Source: Spirochaetia bacterium
GTDB taxonomy: Bacteria > Spirochaetota > UBA4802 > UBA5550
Direction of reading: 5' to 3'
NCBI GenBank assembly: GCA_009885955.1
Contig: VFJS01000031.1
Coordinates: 1-64,000 of the forward strand
DNA length: 64,000 bases
Shown one piece after another: positions 35,500-46,029 of the stretch. Under the pieces are notes generated by a model. It saw nothing but the letters and a program-made list of their open reading frames with translations. It was not told the DNA's origin and searched no databases. Position 1 is the stretch's first letter. Each line of letters starts with the position of its first letter. Both the position numbers and the translations under genes were made by a program.

Positions 35500-35835
35500 T
35501 TAAATCGAAATCCTTATCTTGTATTCCCTGTGGTCCCGGGAAACATTCACCTTTATATTTTTAAGCATCTGCTGTTCGAGTTCAAATTCAAACGAAGAGA
35601 GCCACTTTTCAAATTTAACGGTCTCAAAATACTTCTTCTCTATGACCATGTCTATGCTGTTCGCGTACAGAAAAAAACGGAATGGAATATCGATGCCGCT
35701 GGGAAGGGTCATGACAAAATTTATCTTGTCGATCTTATCCAGTTTGTCGTGCATGCCCTCGGACTGAAGGTTTTTATCGGCACCGAAGGTCTTTGACACT
35801 AAATCAGCCACTTTCATGTAATCTATATTTCTCAT
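35500..35835 (-). CDS. protein of unknown function, 111 residues
   Basis: No signal peptide or membrane helix. The protein is charged, with a compact alpha/beta-looking arrangement (INFVMTLPSGIDIPFRFFLYANSIDMVIEKKYFETVKF). It starts 29 bases after the hemerythrin gene on the same strand, so the two are probably cotranscribed. No family is recognised; the context suggests only an accessory role. Confidence 0.6.
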   Translation of the reverse strand: MRNIDYMKVADLVSKTFGADKNLQSEGMHDKLDKIDKINFVMTLPSGIDIPFRFFLYANSIDMVIEKKYFETVKFEKWLSSFEFELEQQMLKNIKVNVSRDHREYKIRISI

Positions 35836-35863
35836 GAGACCGCCCCCCTATATCATCAGCCCT

Positions 35864-36271
35864 CTATTTTACCCCTTTCTCCAGAAAGAAATCCTTATAT
35901 TTTAGATCGGTCCCCATGATGTGGTTAATGAGCCAATCCTTTAAAAATCCCATGAGCGCCAGGGAGAAGGAGCCCCTGCCGCTGTTGAGCTGGGTCTGGA
36001 AATCGGCCACCCTGGCAACAAGGGTATCATGCTCTTTTTTGTGCGCTTCATAGCCGGCATAGGTATGCTGAATCATCATCCGCTCTTCATTGTCAAAATG
36101 GGTCATTGTATAGTCCACGAGCCCATTCAGAATATCAGTCATCGACGATGTGCCGAGGCCGGTCACCATGCCCTGGTGGAGCCTGTTTATATATTCAAAC
36201 AGCCTTTTGTGGTCCTCATTGAAAAGGTCAACACCTACGCTCAGATCCTCATTCCACTCAATGTATGCCAT
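35864..36271 (-). CDS. bacteriohemerythrin-type oxygen-binding protein
   Basis: 135 residues from the ATG at 36271, chosen because it follows GGAG and yields the usual length; the frame is open to 36343. The diiron ligands are in order: His in NEDHKRLF, His and Glu in THFDNEE, His in YEAH, His in KKEH, and His with Asp in INHIMGTD. It reversibly binds oxygen for sensing or storage. It is single-domain, without a fused signalling module. The following gene of unknown function may be in the same unit. Confidence 0.9.
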   Translation of the reverse strand: MAYIEWNEDLSVGVDLFNEDHKRLFEYINRLHQGMVTGLGTSSMTDILNGLVDYTMTHFDNEERMMIQHTYAGYEAHKKEHDTLVARVADFQTQLNSGRGSFSLALMGFLKDWLINHIMGTDLKYKDFFLEKGVK

Positions 36272-36343
36272 GGCATTATCTCCAGATTTATGATAACGTA
36301 TTATATCTTTGTCATAATATAAGAAAAAATCTCTGAATTTCAA

Positions 36344-36799
36344 CCATTTTATTTTATGATGCCAAAAAATAAAAATAGTCCCCTTTTAATTCAAACCAAT
36401 GGTGGTTTGCCCGGTGCATATTCATCGAATTTAAAACCGTAAATATCTGACAAAAAAATTGACATTGCCCGGCATTTCATTACTATTAAGACATACTCAT
36501 AAACTTTATTTAATTCTGAAAATGAAAATATCAGCTGCAAAGATTTTTTCATTTGTCATTGAATTGACAATGTCGGCATAAATCATTCCGCCGTTTCCGA
36601 GGGTTGGATATGAGATATTTACCAATTCCTATATGGCGCTGCATCTTCCCCATTCTACCTCTAATAGAAAAAATTAAGAGTCAAAATAAAATGAGCCTGC
36701 GACAGCAGGAACTCATTGATACAGCCAGTCTGACCTTTACAATACATGTATGTGAACTTCAATTGGCAGAATCTTCATACCATTCTCATGGAGGTCTTT
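36344..36799. other. 456-bp gap with a possible promoter
   Basis: TTGACA at 36459-36464 and TACTAT at 36481-36486 (16-base spacing) may serve the Cys-rich gene at 36800. Farther on, a TTGTCA..TGACAA inverted pair sits near 36553-36571. No convincing gene is present; a frame at 36604-36855 overlaps the real gene and lacks a signal or family. Confidence 0.4.
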
Positions 36800-37639
36800 A
36801 TGAAAAAGATAGCTGTGTATATTTTTTCGATCATCACGGGGATCCTGTTAATTAATATCAAGGGTGCATCCGGCTTATTCACTACTTACGTCGATGGATG
36901 GGGGCAGATGAGCCACTATTCTTTACCATCGGTAACCGGAATTGGCTGCATGGTAGCCAATCATAAATATCCGAACTCCACGTCCAGGGTGGAACTAAAA
37001 AATACTGTATGCCATGTGTATCTGACCTGCAGTGATAATTGGCTTGATTGTGACAAAAAACTCGATAACGGCTGCGAAACAAAGGCATCTGAAAAAAATT
37101 GCGGTAAATGCGGTGTAACATGCCCGGCAGGCACTTTCTGCAAAAAGACAGGCACAGTCGCTTATAAGTGCGAGTGCCCGCCTGCGACCTGCCGTGTTCA
37201 AAGCGGCAACAATTCACAGGAAGGAGTGATGACCCTCAACGCAGCAACAGGAAAATGTGAATGCCTGGTAACGAAATGCCCGAACTGTTACGCTGACTGC
37301 GACAAAAATCCGAAAAACGGCTGCGAAGTCAACATCTGCGTAGACCCCAACAACTACATGGGGTGCGGAAAAAAACTGGATACCAAGAAAGACCCGAACA
37401 ACTGCGGCCAGGCGGGGCGCAAGTGCGCTTCATACCAGGTATGCAACAACGGTGTCTGCGGCTGCAAGGTGCAGATGGCACATGGATCAAAGTGTGATCT
37501 TCCGAATGCGAATGCAATTTGGGATGCCGGCACCTGCAAATGTAAAATATACAAGTGCATTGCAGGCTGGGCCGACTGTGACGAAAATCCGGCGAATGGA
37601 TGCGAGAAAAAATATACAGGTGCAAAAAAATGCAATTAG
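36800..37639 (+). CDS. exported Cys-rich repeat protein, probably C-terminally truncated
   Basis: 279 residues from the ATG at 36800 (GGAGG upstream); the frame extends to 36746 without a site. A signal peptide precedes a Cys-rich body with a three-times repeated phrase (WLDCDKKLDNGCE, YADCDKNPKNGCE, WADCDENPANGCE), followed in repeat 1 by NCGKCGVTCPAGTFC. Such DCDxNxxNGCE repeats are common in secreted proteins of Myxococcales and related bacteria. In the last repeat the expected NCG continues as AAT TAG, after which the same frame reads GGIKIRFIGSRDAFCTGKF. This suggests a stop mutation in a once longer protein. Confidence 0.65.
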   Translation: MKKIAVYIFSIITGILLINIKGASGLFTTYVDGWGQMSHYSLPSVTGIGCMVANHKYPNSTSRVELKNTVCHVYLTCSDNWLDCDKKLDNGCETKASEKNCGKCGVTCPAGTFCKKTGTVAYKCECPPATCRVQSGNNSQEGVMTLNAATGKCECLVTKCPNCYADCDKNPKNGCEVNICVDPNNYMGCGKKLDTKKDPNNCGQAGRKCASYQVCNNGVCGCKVQMAHGSKCDLPNANAIWDAGTCKCKIYKCIAGWADCDENPANGCEKKYTGAKKCN

Positions 37640-37893
37640 GGCGGCATTAAAATACGGTTCATCGGATCCCGAGATGCCTTTTGTACAGGGAAATTTATGA
37701 TAACCGGCATGTACGTGATAAGGACATAAATATGTATTGAAATATAAAAAAATCAGAATAGTTAAAATAATTCTTAAAATTTCTGATTTTTATTGGATAC
37801 TATCAGGAATTAACAAGAATCCTGTCATTTTTGATGGATAGCATTTGTATATCAATATATGACATCAGGATATTGGCAGCATAATCGGATATC

Positions 37894-38889
37894 ATGAAAA
37901 ACATTAAAATATACAGCCCTGATTTAATAAAAATATCCTTAATAATAATCTTTTATTATTTTAGCTGCATTCCCGCATTCCCTGAGACATCAATTCCCGA
38001 GCCGTTGAATTTAGATAACCTCTATGCAGCCGCATGGAACCCCAGGGGAAAACCGGGCAGACGACCAATAACAAGATATGATGAGATCCGCACCGACCTC
38101 CTGTCCGTGGGTTATTTTCTCCCCGATTATCATTTTGAAACAGAAAACCCTGATTCATCGAATTCCAATAATATCAAAAAATCCTACGGGATAAACGCCT
38201 CGGCCCATTACAAGGTGAGTTACCTGCTCCTCGGTCTTTCCTTCGAATATTCAAATTTTAAAACGGATTATTCCGGTTCACGCCCCGACACATTGCCGGT
38301 AAACACCTATTCCGGCAGGCTCGACAACAAATTATTCCGTTTCCACTATACCGTGGGATTTTCGTACGTATTCAGCGAAAGGGTCCATCTCGTTTTCCCC
38401 TACACCGGGCTGGTGTATTATAAAACTAATACGAGAGGGGAACTGGCAACGGACAGAGTTGATATCATGTACGAATGGTTTAATATCCCGGCGGGTTTCA
38501 GGATTTTTTTCCAGGTATTCAGAAATTTTATCTTCGGCATCGATGTTTCCTATAATATTTTAATGAATCCCCGGGCCCAGGTATATACCAGCAGAACGTT
38601 ATCCGGAACATATCCCGGGATCCGGGAGGATGCCAGCTTCTATCTTGACAAGGGATGGAGAAACTTCCGCGCACAGGCCCCCCTGGAGTATTACCTGGCA
38701 AAAAATATCGGAATAACGGTCACCCCGTGGTATGAGACCATGGAATTCGGAAGGCCCAAAAGTGTGAATGTCCCCGTAACCTATGATATTGACAATAATC
38801 CCACATCCTATACCCCGGTAACGGTATCGATAAAGCATTTTCGATCATACGGCTGCCTGTTTGCCGTGAATGTATACCTGGATTTTTAA
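37894..38889 (+). CDS. beta-barrel-like outer membrane protein
   Basis: 331 residues. A signal peptide (MKNIKIYSPDLIKISLIII..IPAFPE) is followed by alternating amphipathic strands rich in Tyr and Phe (INASAHYKVSYLLLGLSFEYSNF, FHYTVGFSYVFS, FAVNVYLDF). The terminal Phe is the usual barrel signature recognised by BAM. The function is unknown; a porin-like or surface role is inferred. The next gene starts 10 bases downstream, and the pair is probably one unit. Confidence 0.65.
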   Translation: MKNIKIYSPDLIKISLIIIFYYFSCIPAFPETSIPEPLNLDNLYAAAWNPRGKPGRRPITRYDEIRTDLLSVGYFLPDYHFETENPDSSNSNNIKKSYGINASAHYKVSYLLLGLSFEYSNFKTDYSGSRPDTLPVNTYSGRLDNKLFRFHYTVGFSYVFSERVHLVFPYTGLVYYKTNTRGELATDRVDIMYEWFNIPAGFRIFFQVFRNFIFGIDVSYNILMNPRAQVYTSRTLSGTYPGIREDASFYLDKGWRNFRAQAPLEYYLAKNIGITVTPWYETMEFGRPKSVNVPVTYDIDNNPTSYTPVTVSIKHFRSYGCLFAVNVYLDF

Positions 38890-38899
38890 TGAATAGTAA

Positions 38900-39724
38900 A
38901 TGAATACGAAAAAAAAATATTATTATTACTGTTCTCTCATCCTGTTTTTTATTTCCGCCCATCCATCATATTCCCAGCAGGCGGGGGATCCGGGCTCGCA
39001 ACCGGGCTGGAAGGACACCCTGAGCATAAGCGCCGGGTATAACCTGAGCAGGACAACAAGGGTGGAAACGAGTTCCCTGTATGAAATTGCATACAATGCT
39101 TCGTACCAGGAGACCTGGGACCTGGTCCTGAATGCCGGCGGCGCATACAGTAAGACAAAAAGGGAGCTCACCCGGAATGAACACAAGACTGACCTGCAGA
39201 CGGACCGGTGGATTGCCCATTCCATGTGGTCAATTACCTATCTTGGAAAGATAGAAACAAACGAAGTCCAGCAGGTATATTACACTTTCACCACAGGACT
39301 TGGAATAAAGGTCCAGCCGCTGAGGCTCTGGTGGATACATTTCAGCATCTCATCAATGCCCACCTTTGAGAAACAGCGCACATGGAACTTTACCGAAGAC
39401 ACGGACAAGCTGAGGATTTTAAGCAAAGCGGGCATGAAGATAAATTTTTCCAGGACGGAGCCCGACAGCCGCACATTTTCAATATCCTATGTCTATGATC
39501 CCAACGCGCTGGATGTTTATGATTACAAGATGAACCTTGAAGCGACCCTGTCATTAAAGATAATCGGCAATTTGATGTGGGAGACAAAATATACCTATAA
39601 TTTAGTATCCAATCCCGTGAAAGGATCTTCCCAGGGCGGCAGCGCTCCTACGGCAGGAGGCCAGGAAAAAACATATAGCCTGTCATCGGGCCTCAGGCTG
39701 AACCTGGATTTTTATAAAATGTAA
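38900..39724 (+). CDS. beta-barrel-like outer membrane protein
   Basis: 274 residues with a signal peptide (MNTKKKYYYYCSLILFFISAH). Regular aromatic-rich strands run to the C-terminal LRLNLDFYKM. Strand patterns such as YNASYQETWDLVLNAGGAYS and FSISYVYDPN suit a barrel. It follows the previous barrel gene after 10 bases and precedes a small exported protein after about 30 bases. No specific family is named. Confidence 0.6.
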   Translation: MNTKKKYYYYCSLILFFISAHPSYSQQAGDPGSQPGWKDTLSISAGYNLSRTTRVETSSLYEIAYNASYQETWDLVLNAGGAYSKTKRELTRNEHKTDLQTDRWIAHSMWSITYLGKIETNEVQQVYYTFTTGLGIKVQPLRLWWIHFSISSMPTFEKQRTWNFTEDTDKLRILSKAGMKINFSRTEPDSRTFSISYVYDPNALDVYDYKMNLEATLSLKIIGNLMWETKYTYNLVSNPVKGSSQGGSAPTAGGQEKTYSLSSGLRLNLDFYKM

Positions 39725-39755
39725 AAAGATGATATTGAACCAAGGATGATAATTG

Positions 39756-40118
39756 ATGAACAGAAAAATAATTACCCTGATTCTAATCCTGGCCTTCTCA
39801 GTTTTTTTTCCAGAAATAATCCTACCCCTGTCAGAGGATGAATACGCTTTTATCATGACCACAAAATGTGAAATCTCAATCTGGATTCCGGTGAACAAAA
39901 TGTGCGACAAAAAGGAACAGTACCGAAAAGACGGGAGATGGCATTACATTGACAAAAAAGTCCCCTGCACGGTGAAAGTAGAATCATCGAGAACAGTCAT
40001 TCTCACCGACGTGTTTGAAGGCAAAAACTGGCAGATAGCAAAGGAAAACGCTATTAATCATTATAAAAAGAGAGGCTACAAAAATATATTGGTTTCTGCC
40101 ATCAAGATTGTTAATTGA
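39756..40118 (+). CDS. small exported protein of unknown function
   Basis: 120 residues from the ATG at 39756; a TTG just before it at 39753 is less likely. A signal peptide (MNRKIITLILILAFSVFF) precedes a Lys-rich mature part with two Cys. It probably belongs to the same unit as the two barrel-type genes. No family recognised. Confidence 0.6.
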   Translation: MNRKIITLILILAFSVFFPEIILPLSEDEYAFIMTTKCEISIWIPVNKMCDKKEQYRKDGRWHYIDKKVPCTVKVESSRTVILTDVFEGKNWQIAKENAINHYKKRGYKNILVSAIKIVN

Positions 40119-40320
40119 AACAGCCCACCCATTTCCTCAGCCGTGGCCCTGCATCCCCCGGGCAGAAATATTGAAAGCCCCTGAACCGCCCCTCGTCCCG
40201 TACAAATAAAAAATTTCTTGATTTTTTACAGCATAAAAAATCTTATTTCTAATATTGCCGGTTTTATGGATACAATGGCAAAATCGGCTCTGGATTATAA
40301 AATACTATGGAGAATCAGAC

Positions 40321-40959
40321 ATGATGAACAGGATTTCAGCACTTGTACTATTATCAATATTCACCTTCATTTCAGCCTCATGCGATAAAAATGTCAGGAA
40401 AAGTAAAATAATCAAAAACCCCGACGGCACAAAATATGAAGGTGAAATGGTGAACGGGAAAATGGACGGAAAAGGGACCCTCTCCTATGCAAGCGGGGCA
40501 AAATATTCGGGAGAATGGAAGGATGACATGAAGCACGGGGCAGGCACATATACATGGGCAAACGGGCAGGTATATGAAGGCCATTGGGCTGGAAATCAGA
40601 TGGAAGGAAAAGGCGCAATGAAATATGATAACGGTGATTCCTATACCGGAGAATTCCTGAAAGGCGAGGTCACAGGTACCGGCACCTATATATGGAAAAA
40701 CGGGAGCAAATATGAAGGTTCATTTAAAAATAGTATAAAACATGGAAAAGGGACGTTTAAAGAAAATAATGGAAACATATATACCGGAGACTGGGAGAAT
40801 AATAAAAAGCATGGACAGGGGATATATAACTGGCCGGACGGATCCAAATATGAAGGAGAATGGAAGGATGACAAAAGAAACGGCATGGGTACAATGACCG
40901 GAAAAAAGGGCGCAGTGGAAAAGGGAAAATTTCTCAATGATATATTTGTAGGGAAATAA
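40321..40959 (+). CDS. MORN-repeat lipoprotein
   Basis: 212 residues from the ATG at 40321, which starts a signal peptide with a lipobox ISASC (about residues 17-21). About seven MORN repeats follow (YEGEMVNGKMDGKGTLSYA, YSGEWKDDMKHGAGTYTWA, YEGHWAGNQMEGKGAMKYD and so on), each about 23 residues with the G-x-G-T/Y core. MORN repeats bind lipids or act as protein scaffolds; the ligand here is unknown. The frame is open to 40255 without a good start. The menF start lies 22 bases downstream. Confidence 0.8.
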   Translation: MMNRISALVLLSIFTFISASCDKNVRKSKIIKNPDGTKYEGEMVNGKMDGKGTLSYASGAKYSGEWKDDMKHGAGTYTWANGQVYEGHWAGNQMEGKGAMKYDNGDSYTGEFLKGEVTGTGTYIWKNGSKYEGSFKNSIKHGKGTFKENNGNIYTGDWENNKKHGQGIYNWPDGSKYEGEWKDDKRNGMGTMTGKKGAVEKGKFLNDIFVGK

Positions 40960-40981
40960 GGGAGCCCGGGCTGTTAAACAA

Positions 40982-42337
40982 ATGAATGATACACACGATT
41001 TTTTTTCATTATTCAGGGAGGATATACATAGCATACAGGGTCCATGGGACGGCGCCTGCTATATCCGCTTTGAAAAATTTGTTGAAACCGGCCTGGACAT
41101 ACTGAAGCTCATCAACTCATATGACATATCCGAACTCCTCTATTTCAAGGATAAAAACAGCATAAACCAGTTCGGAGGGATAGGGAGCACCCATGTCATA
41201 CGGGCCGGGACACCGGAAGAGGCCCTCCCTAAAATTCATTCCCTCCTTGATATTGACAAAAGGATACGGCTCTTCGGAGGGTTCAGCTTCTCCTTTGATG
41301 TGCCTGTCTCCAGGGAATGGGAAGGGTTCAACAATTGTAGATTTACCCTCCCCCTGATAGAAATTCAGAAAAGGGACCATGGCCATCTGATAACCCTGAA
41401 CTATTACAGTGAAAAAAATGTGAGCGCCGGAGAAATTATATCATTACTTACAGAAAAGGTGAAGTTCATTGATTCAAAATTTTCAGGAAAAGGGCATGAA
41501 TCCAGGTTTGAGGGCACCGGGGAGAAATTCATCCCGGACAAAACCGAATGGATAAAAATAATAGACAGGGCCCTGGATAAGATTAAGGCTGATAAAATTG
41601 AGAAAATCGTCCTCTCAAGAAAAAAAATTATCACAAGCAGAAACAGCTGGGACCTCTATTCGATACTGAACAAGCTCGACAGGCTCAAGGAAGAGTCATT
41701 CCTGTTCTTCTATAAAATAGACAATGACCTGGCATTCCTCGGCAGGTCGCCTGAAAGGCTTTTCAAGATAAAGGACGGGGAGTTTATTGTTGAATCCATT
41801 GCAGGGACGAGGCCCAGGGGCGCAACTCCTGCCGATGATAAAAGGCTCGAAGATGAGCTCATGAACTCCCCGAAGGAGCTCGAGGAGCACCGGATTGTGT
41901 CGCGTTTTATCAAGGAGAGGATGGACAACTTCTGCAGCGAAGTTCATGTGAGGATAGACGAAAAAATACTCAAGCTCCACAACCTTCAGCATATCATAAC
42001 CCTTTTTTCCGGAAAGGTGCGCGGAGAAGTGGATTTTTTGAAGATCATCAACACCTTCCACCCCACGCCGGCCGTAGGCGGACACCCCAGGGACTCGGTG
42101 TACAGGCTTATCCCCGAGCTTGAGCCTTTTCACCGGGGGTGGTATGCCGGGCCCATAGGATGGCTCCGCAGGGATGAGGGAAATTTCGCCGTTGCCATAC
42201 GCTCAGCCCTCATCAACGGAAAGGACCTCCACATTTTCGCAGGGGCGGGCATTGTGAAGCAGTCCGACCCTTTAGAGGAATGGAATGAGACCGACAACAA
42301 GATGGACAACTACCTGAAAGGGCTCGGTGACCTCTGA
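40982..42337 (+). CDS. menF: isochorismate synthase MenF
   Basis: 451 residues. It converts chorismate to isochorismate, the first committed step of classical menaquinone synthesis. The chorismate-binding core is visible in KIVLSRKKI, FLGRSPERLF, ESIAGTRPRGA, ELMNSPKELEEHRIV (catalytic Glu), TFHPTPAVGGHPRD and GWYAGPIGW..FAVAIRSALI. The ribosome site is weak. Its stop overlaps the menD start by one base, so the two are translationally coupled. The context with menD/B/C/E/H rules out a siderophore or salicylate role. Confidence 0.95.
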   Translation: MNDTHDFFSLFREDIHSIQGPWDGACYIRFEKFVETGLDILKLINSYDISELLYFKDKNSINQFGGIGSTHVIRAGTPEEALPKIHSLLDIDKRIRLFGGFSFSFDVPVSREWEGFNNCRFTLPLIEIQKRDHGHLITLNYYSEKNVSAGEIISLLTEKVKFIDSKFSGKGHESRFEGTGEKFIPDKTEWIKIIDRALDKIKADKIEKIVLSRKKIITSRNSWDLYSILNKLDRLKEESFLFFYKIDNDLAFLGRSPERLFKIKDGEFIVESIAGTRPRGATPADDKRLEDELMNSPKELEEHRIVSRFIKERMDNFCSEVHVRIDEKILKLHNLQHIITLFSGKVRGEVDFLKIINTFHPTPAVGGHPRDSVYRLIPELEPFHRGWYAGPIGWLRRDEGNFAVAIRSALINGKDLHIFAGAGIVKQSDPLEEWNETDNKMDNYLKGLGDL

Positions 42338-44070
42338 TGCCGGTTACCCTCCTCGATCAGAATATCAACGTCCTTTGGGCCTCTTTGATTATCAGCGAGA
42401 TTGCAAAAAACGGGATTAAAAATTTTTTCATATCTCCGGGTAACCGGAATGCCCCCCTTATCAGCGCCCTTGCCCATAATGACGGGACAGTAAAAAAAAT
42501 ATGCTTTGATGAAAGGGCGGCAGGGTTCATGGCCCTGGGCCATGCCAGGGGAACGGGAAAAGCCGCGGCACTGGTATGCACCTCGGGGACAGCGCTGGCA
42601 AACTACTTTCCCGCTGTCATTGAAGCATACCGGGACGGCCTCCCACTGGCGGTGATTAGCGCTGACAGGCCGCCGGAACTCCTGGGAAGCGACGCGAACC
42701 AGACCATCGACCAGGTAAATTTCTTCGGCAATTACACTCCCGGCAGGCTGGACATCCCGTGCCCATCGGCCGAATATCCGCTGAGGGCCCTGTTAAGCAA
42801 GATAGACCACCTTCTGCAGACCGTGAACGCGCCTGTGCACCTGAACTGCCACTTCAGAGATCCGCTGATCCCGTCAGACACGGGCCTGAAAAAGGCCTGG
42901 CCCCTCCTCGTGGAAGAGGCAGGCAAACTGTTCAAAGCAGCCAGGCCCTTCACATCATATCCGTCAGTTAAAACATCAGGCATGATCCCGGACACCGTTA
43001 CAGAAATTATCTCCGGGGCAGAGCGGGGGATACTGGTCATCGGAAGGATGCACCCCTTTGAAGAGAAGGAAAATATCCGGCCCTTCATAGACAGGCTTAG
43101 ATGGCCGGTATTCTGTGATATCGGATCTTCACTGAAGCAGCATATCCCGCCGGGACAAAGAATCTTTGACATGGATTTAAAAGAGTCCATACGGCTCATC
43201 AGGGCCTATTCACCGGCTGTCATACTCCACCTGGGTTCCGGGCTTGTGTCGAAACAGTTTTATGATGAAATTCTCAGAGAGAGCAAAGCGGCCTACATCA
43301 TGGTGAACCAGTCAATGGAACTGCGGGATCCGGCGCACAGGGGGGACATCATGGCAAAGATTCATCCCGACTCCTTCGCGGCATCGCTTGGTTCCGTGAA
43401 GAGCAGGATTATTGAAAAGGATGCGCATGAATTCATTGCATCCATGCGCATCCTTGAAAAGAGGGTATCATCAGAAATACCGGTTGATGAACTGACCTTC
43501 CCTCTTATCGCGCAGAAAATTCTGGATAAAATTCCGTCGGGCCACCTCCTCTTTCCCGGCAATTCCATCGCCATCAGGGAATTTGACCGTGCCATTTTCA
43601 AAAGCGGAACAGAGATAACCGTTGCGGCAAACAGGGGGGTGAGCGGAATCGAAGGGAACATATCCACAGCCATGGCCTGTTCAGAGGGGAGCCGGAAACC
43701 TGCCACAGCCGTTATCGGAGACCTCTCTTTCATCCACGACCTCAATGCCCTGGCGCTGCTGAAAGAATTCAGTCCCGGGCTGATAATTGTTGTCGTGAAC
43801 AACAGGGGGGGCCGCATCTTTGAACGGCTGCCCATCAGCAATTTCCCTGAAATATTAAATCCCTACATAACGGCGCCGCATCGCATGAACTTTGAATATG
43901 CCGCGGCCCAGTTTCAAATCCCATACACCGCGGCATCGACCCCTGCCGGACTTGACGCCGCCTATGAAATCGCTTTACAAAAAACCGGCCCCCATATCAT
44001 TGAAGTCATTCTGTCAAATGAAAGGGACCTTGAGGTTTTCAGGAACATCAGAGACATCCAAATCATGTGA
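42337..44070 (+). CDS. menD: SEPHCHC synthase MenD
   Basis: 577 residues. It is a thiamine-diphosphate enzyme that joins 2-oxoglutarate to isochorismate. The N-terminal pyrimidine-binding domain has [10 protein letters not shown] and [18 protein letters not shown] (catalytic Glu). The C-terminal domain has the diphosphate/Mg motif [12 protein letters not shown] (about 460-472) and [14 protein letters not shown]. The length matches the family. The start overlaps the menF stop, and the menB site begins on its own stop codon. Confidence 0.95.
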   Translation: MPVTLLDQNINVLWASLIISEIAKNGIKNFFISPGNRNAPLISALAHNDGTVKKICFDERAAGFMALGHARGTGKAAALVCTSGTALANYFPAVIEAYRDGLPLAVISADRPPELLGSDANQTIDQVNFFGNYTPGRLDIPCPSAEYPLRALLSKIDHLLQTVNAPVHLNCHFRDPLIPSDTGLKKAWPLLVEEAGKLFKAARPFTSYPSVKTSGMIPDTVTEIISGAERGILVIGRMHPFEEKENIRPFIDRLRWPVFCDIGSSLKQHIPPGQRIFDMDLKESIRLIRAYSPAVILHLGSGLVSKQFYDEILRESKAAYIMVNQSMELRDPAHRGDIMAKIHPDSFAASLGSVKSRIIEKDAHEFIASMRILEKRVSSEIPVDELTFPLIAQKILDKIPSGHLLFPGNSIAIREFDRAIFKSGTEITVAANRGVSGIEGNISTAMACSEGSRKPATAVIGDLSFIHDLNALALLKEFSPGLIIVVVNNRGGRIFERLPISNFPEILNPYITAPHRMNFEYAAAQFQIPYTAASTPAGLDAAYEIALQKTGPHIIEVILSNERDLEVFRNIRDIQIM

Positions 44071-44080
44071 GGTGAAAAGC

Positions 44081-44905
44081 GTGGCAAAAAAATTTGACTG
44101 GGTCAAGGCAAAGGAATACAACGACATACTCTATCATAAATTTGAAGGCATTGCAAAAATAAGCATAAACAGGCCCGAGGTGCACAACGCCTTCAGGCCG
44201 GCGACGGTCATGGAGATGATACACGCCCTGGACGAGGCACGGAACGATGAGTCCGTGGGGGTCATCATACTCACCGGCGAAGGGGGCCAGGCGTTCTGCT
44301 CGGGCGGCGACCAGAGGGTGCGCGGAGATTCGGGATACGTTGATGACAGCGGCACACACCGGCTCAATGTCCTGGAACTCCAGAGGGACATACGCACATG
44401 CCCAAAACCGGTAATCGCCATGGTTGCAGGGTATGCCATCGGCGGAGGACATGTGCTCCACATTGTCTGCGACCTCACCATAGCCGCGGACAATGCCGTA
44501 TTCGGCCAGACCGGGCCAAGGGTCGGTTCCTTTGACGGAGGGTTCGGATCGAGCCACCTTGCTGATCTCGTGGGCCCGAAAAAGGCAAAGGAGATATGGT
44601 TTTTGTGCCGCCAGTATAATGCCGATGAAGCCCTTGCCATGGGACTCATCAACACCATCGTCCCCCTTGACAGGCTGGAGGAGGAGACGGTAAAATGGTG
44701 CATGGAGATGCTCCAGCACTCGCCCCTGGCCCTGCGGTGCCTTAAATCGGGCTTCAACGCCTATACCGACGGACAGGCCGGGGTTCAGGAACTTGCCGGG
44801 AACGCCACCCTGCTCTTTTACATGACCGAGGAGGGCCAGGAAGGGAGAAACGCCTTTCTCGAAAAAAGAAAACCGGAATTCAATAAATTTCCAAAAAGGC
44901 CCTGA
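44081..44905 (+). CDS. menB: 1,4-dihydroxy-2-naphthoyl-CoA synthase MenB
   Basis: 274 residues from a GTG at 44081, which follows GAGGTGA with a 5-base gap. An alternative GTG at 44072 overlaps that site, and the frame open to 43892 runs inside menD. A crotonase fold is shown by [62 protein letters not shown]. This last block is diagnostic of MenB. The length suits MenB. Its stop overlaps the menC start. Confidence 0.95.
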   Translation: MAKKFDWVKAKEYNDILYHKFEGIAKISINRPEVHNAFRPATVMEMIHALDEARNDESVGVIILTGEGGQAFCSGGDQRVRGDSGYVDDSGTHRLNVLELQRDIRTCPKPVIAMVAGYAIGGGHVLHIVCDLTIAADNAVFGQTGPRVGSFDGGFGSSHLADLVGPKKAKEIWFLCRQYNADEALAMGLINTIVPLDRLEEETVKWCMEMLQHSPLALRCLKSGFNAYTDGQAGVQELAGNATLLFYMTEEGQEGRNAFLEKRKPEFNKFPKRP

Positions 44906-46029
44906 TGGCGACCTTCCCGATAATAAAAGCTATTACTCTCTCTTCCTACAAAATTCCCCTCACTGAACCCTTCACCTATCCGGGAAATCAAATTTCCGAA
45001 AGGCGCGGGTTCGTCATATTCATTACAGACAGCAGCGGAAAGACAGGCTGCGGGGAGATATCCCCCCTCCCCGGCCTCGACATCATATCACCGGAGCAGT
45101 GCCTGGCAGAGCTCAAAAAATTCATTGATACCGCCGCAGGGAGAGAGATCAGGTATGATAATTTCATGCAGGAGCTTCCCCTCTTCGGCCTCCTGGACAT
45201 GGTGCCGGAGGCAGGCCCGCTGACGCTCTTCGGCATTGAGAGCGCTCTGGCAATGCTGGTTATGAAAAATGGAGGCAACCTCCAGGGCCCATTCCTGAAC
45301 ATGACCGGCCCGGGAATTAACATAAAGATGAACGGCCTCTTTATGCCTGAACGTGACAACAGGGCTGCTGCCGCCGCGATCCGCTATCTTAAAGAAAACT
45401 CCTTTGAAACGGTAAAGGTAAAAATAGGAAGGCTCGATCCCGGTATCGAGATAGGTCAGATAAAAGAACTGTGCCTCTCCATGGGAAAAAACGTATCAAT
45501 CCGTCTCGACGGCAACCGTTCCATGGAAATGGATGCTCTCATGGAATACCATTCCTCTCTTAAAGATATCCCGGTGGAATACATAGAAGAGCCCCTCGCA
45601 AGCGGCGACCTGTCCCGCCTCCCCTGGCCCGCGGCGCTGGACGAATCATTAGGGGATTACATTGACATACGGGAGCCCTCTCCCGGTTCAATTCCATCAT
45701 GGGTAAAGGCTCTTATCATTAAGCCCGGTTCCGTCCAAGGCCTGCATGGAATTATGAAAATCATGAGGATTGCCGGGGATAAAGGGATAACAGTCACATT
45801 AAGTTCATCTTACAACACGGGCCTGGGGATCGCCATGCTGGGGGCCATTGCATCTTCATCGGAGCATACGCGGGAGAATGCCCATGGGCTGGATACCTAT
45901 AAATATCTTGAATGGGATGTCCTGGCTAAAAGGCTTAGGGTTGATAAGGGAAAACTGGAGATTCCCCGGGGTCTTTTTCATGGCGGATTCCCGCTTGACC
46001 TGTCAGCCCTTGCGGATGTAGAATTATGA
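44905..46029 (+). CDS. menC: o-succinylbenzoate synthase MenC
   Basis: 374 residues. It dehydrates SHCHC to o-succinylbenzoate. The enolase-superfamily barrel shows the Lys pair VKVKIG (about 172-177), metal ligands in RLDGNRS, EYIEEPL and the Asp/Glu of ALDESLG, and the opposite Lys of LIIKPG. It is translationally coupled to menB (one-base overlap) and to menE (four-base overlap). Confidence 0.93.
   Translation: MATFPIIKAITLSSYKIPLTEPFTYPGNQISERRGFVIFITDSSGKTGCGEISPLPGLDIISPEQCLAELKKFIDTAAGREIRYDNFMQELPLFGLLDMVPEAGPLTLFGIESALAMLVMKNGGNLQGPFLNMTGPGINIKMNGLFMPERDNRAAAAAIRYLKENSFETVKVKIGRLDPGIEIGQIKELCLSMGKNVSIRLDGNRSMEMDALMEYHSSLKDIPVEYIEEPLASGDLSRLPWPAALDESLGDYIDIREPSPGSIPSWVKALIIKPGSVQGLHGIMKIMRIAGDKGITVTLSSSYNTGLGIAMLGAIASSSEHTRENAHGLDTYKYLEWDVLAKRLRVDKGKLEIPRGLFHGGFPLDLSALADVEL

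Noticed and set aside
36604-36855. 83-residue frame before the Cys-rich gene
   Set aside because: It overlaps the well-supported start at 36800, and has neither a signal peptide nor a good ribosome site.
43892-44080. N-terminal extension of menB inside menD
   Set aside because: The GTG at 44081 has a proper GAGGTGA site and gives the normal MenB length; the extension is out-of-frame menD coding sequence.
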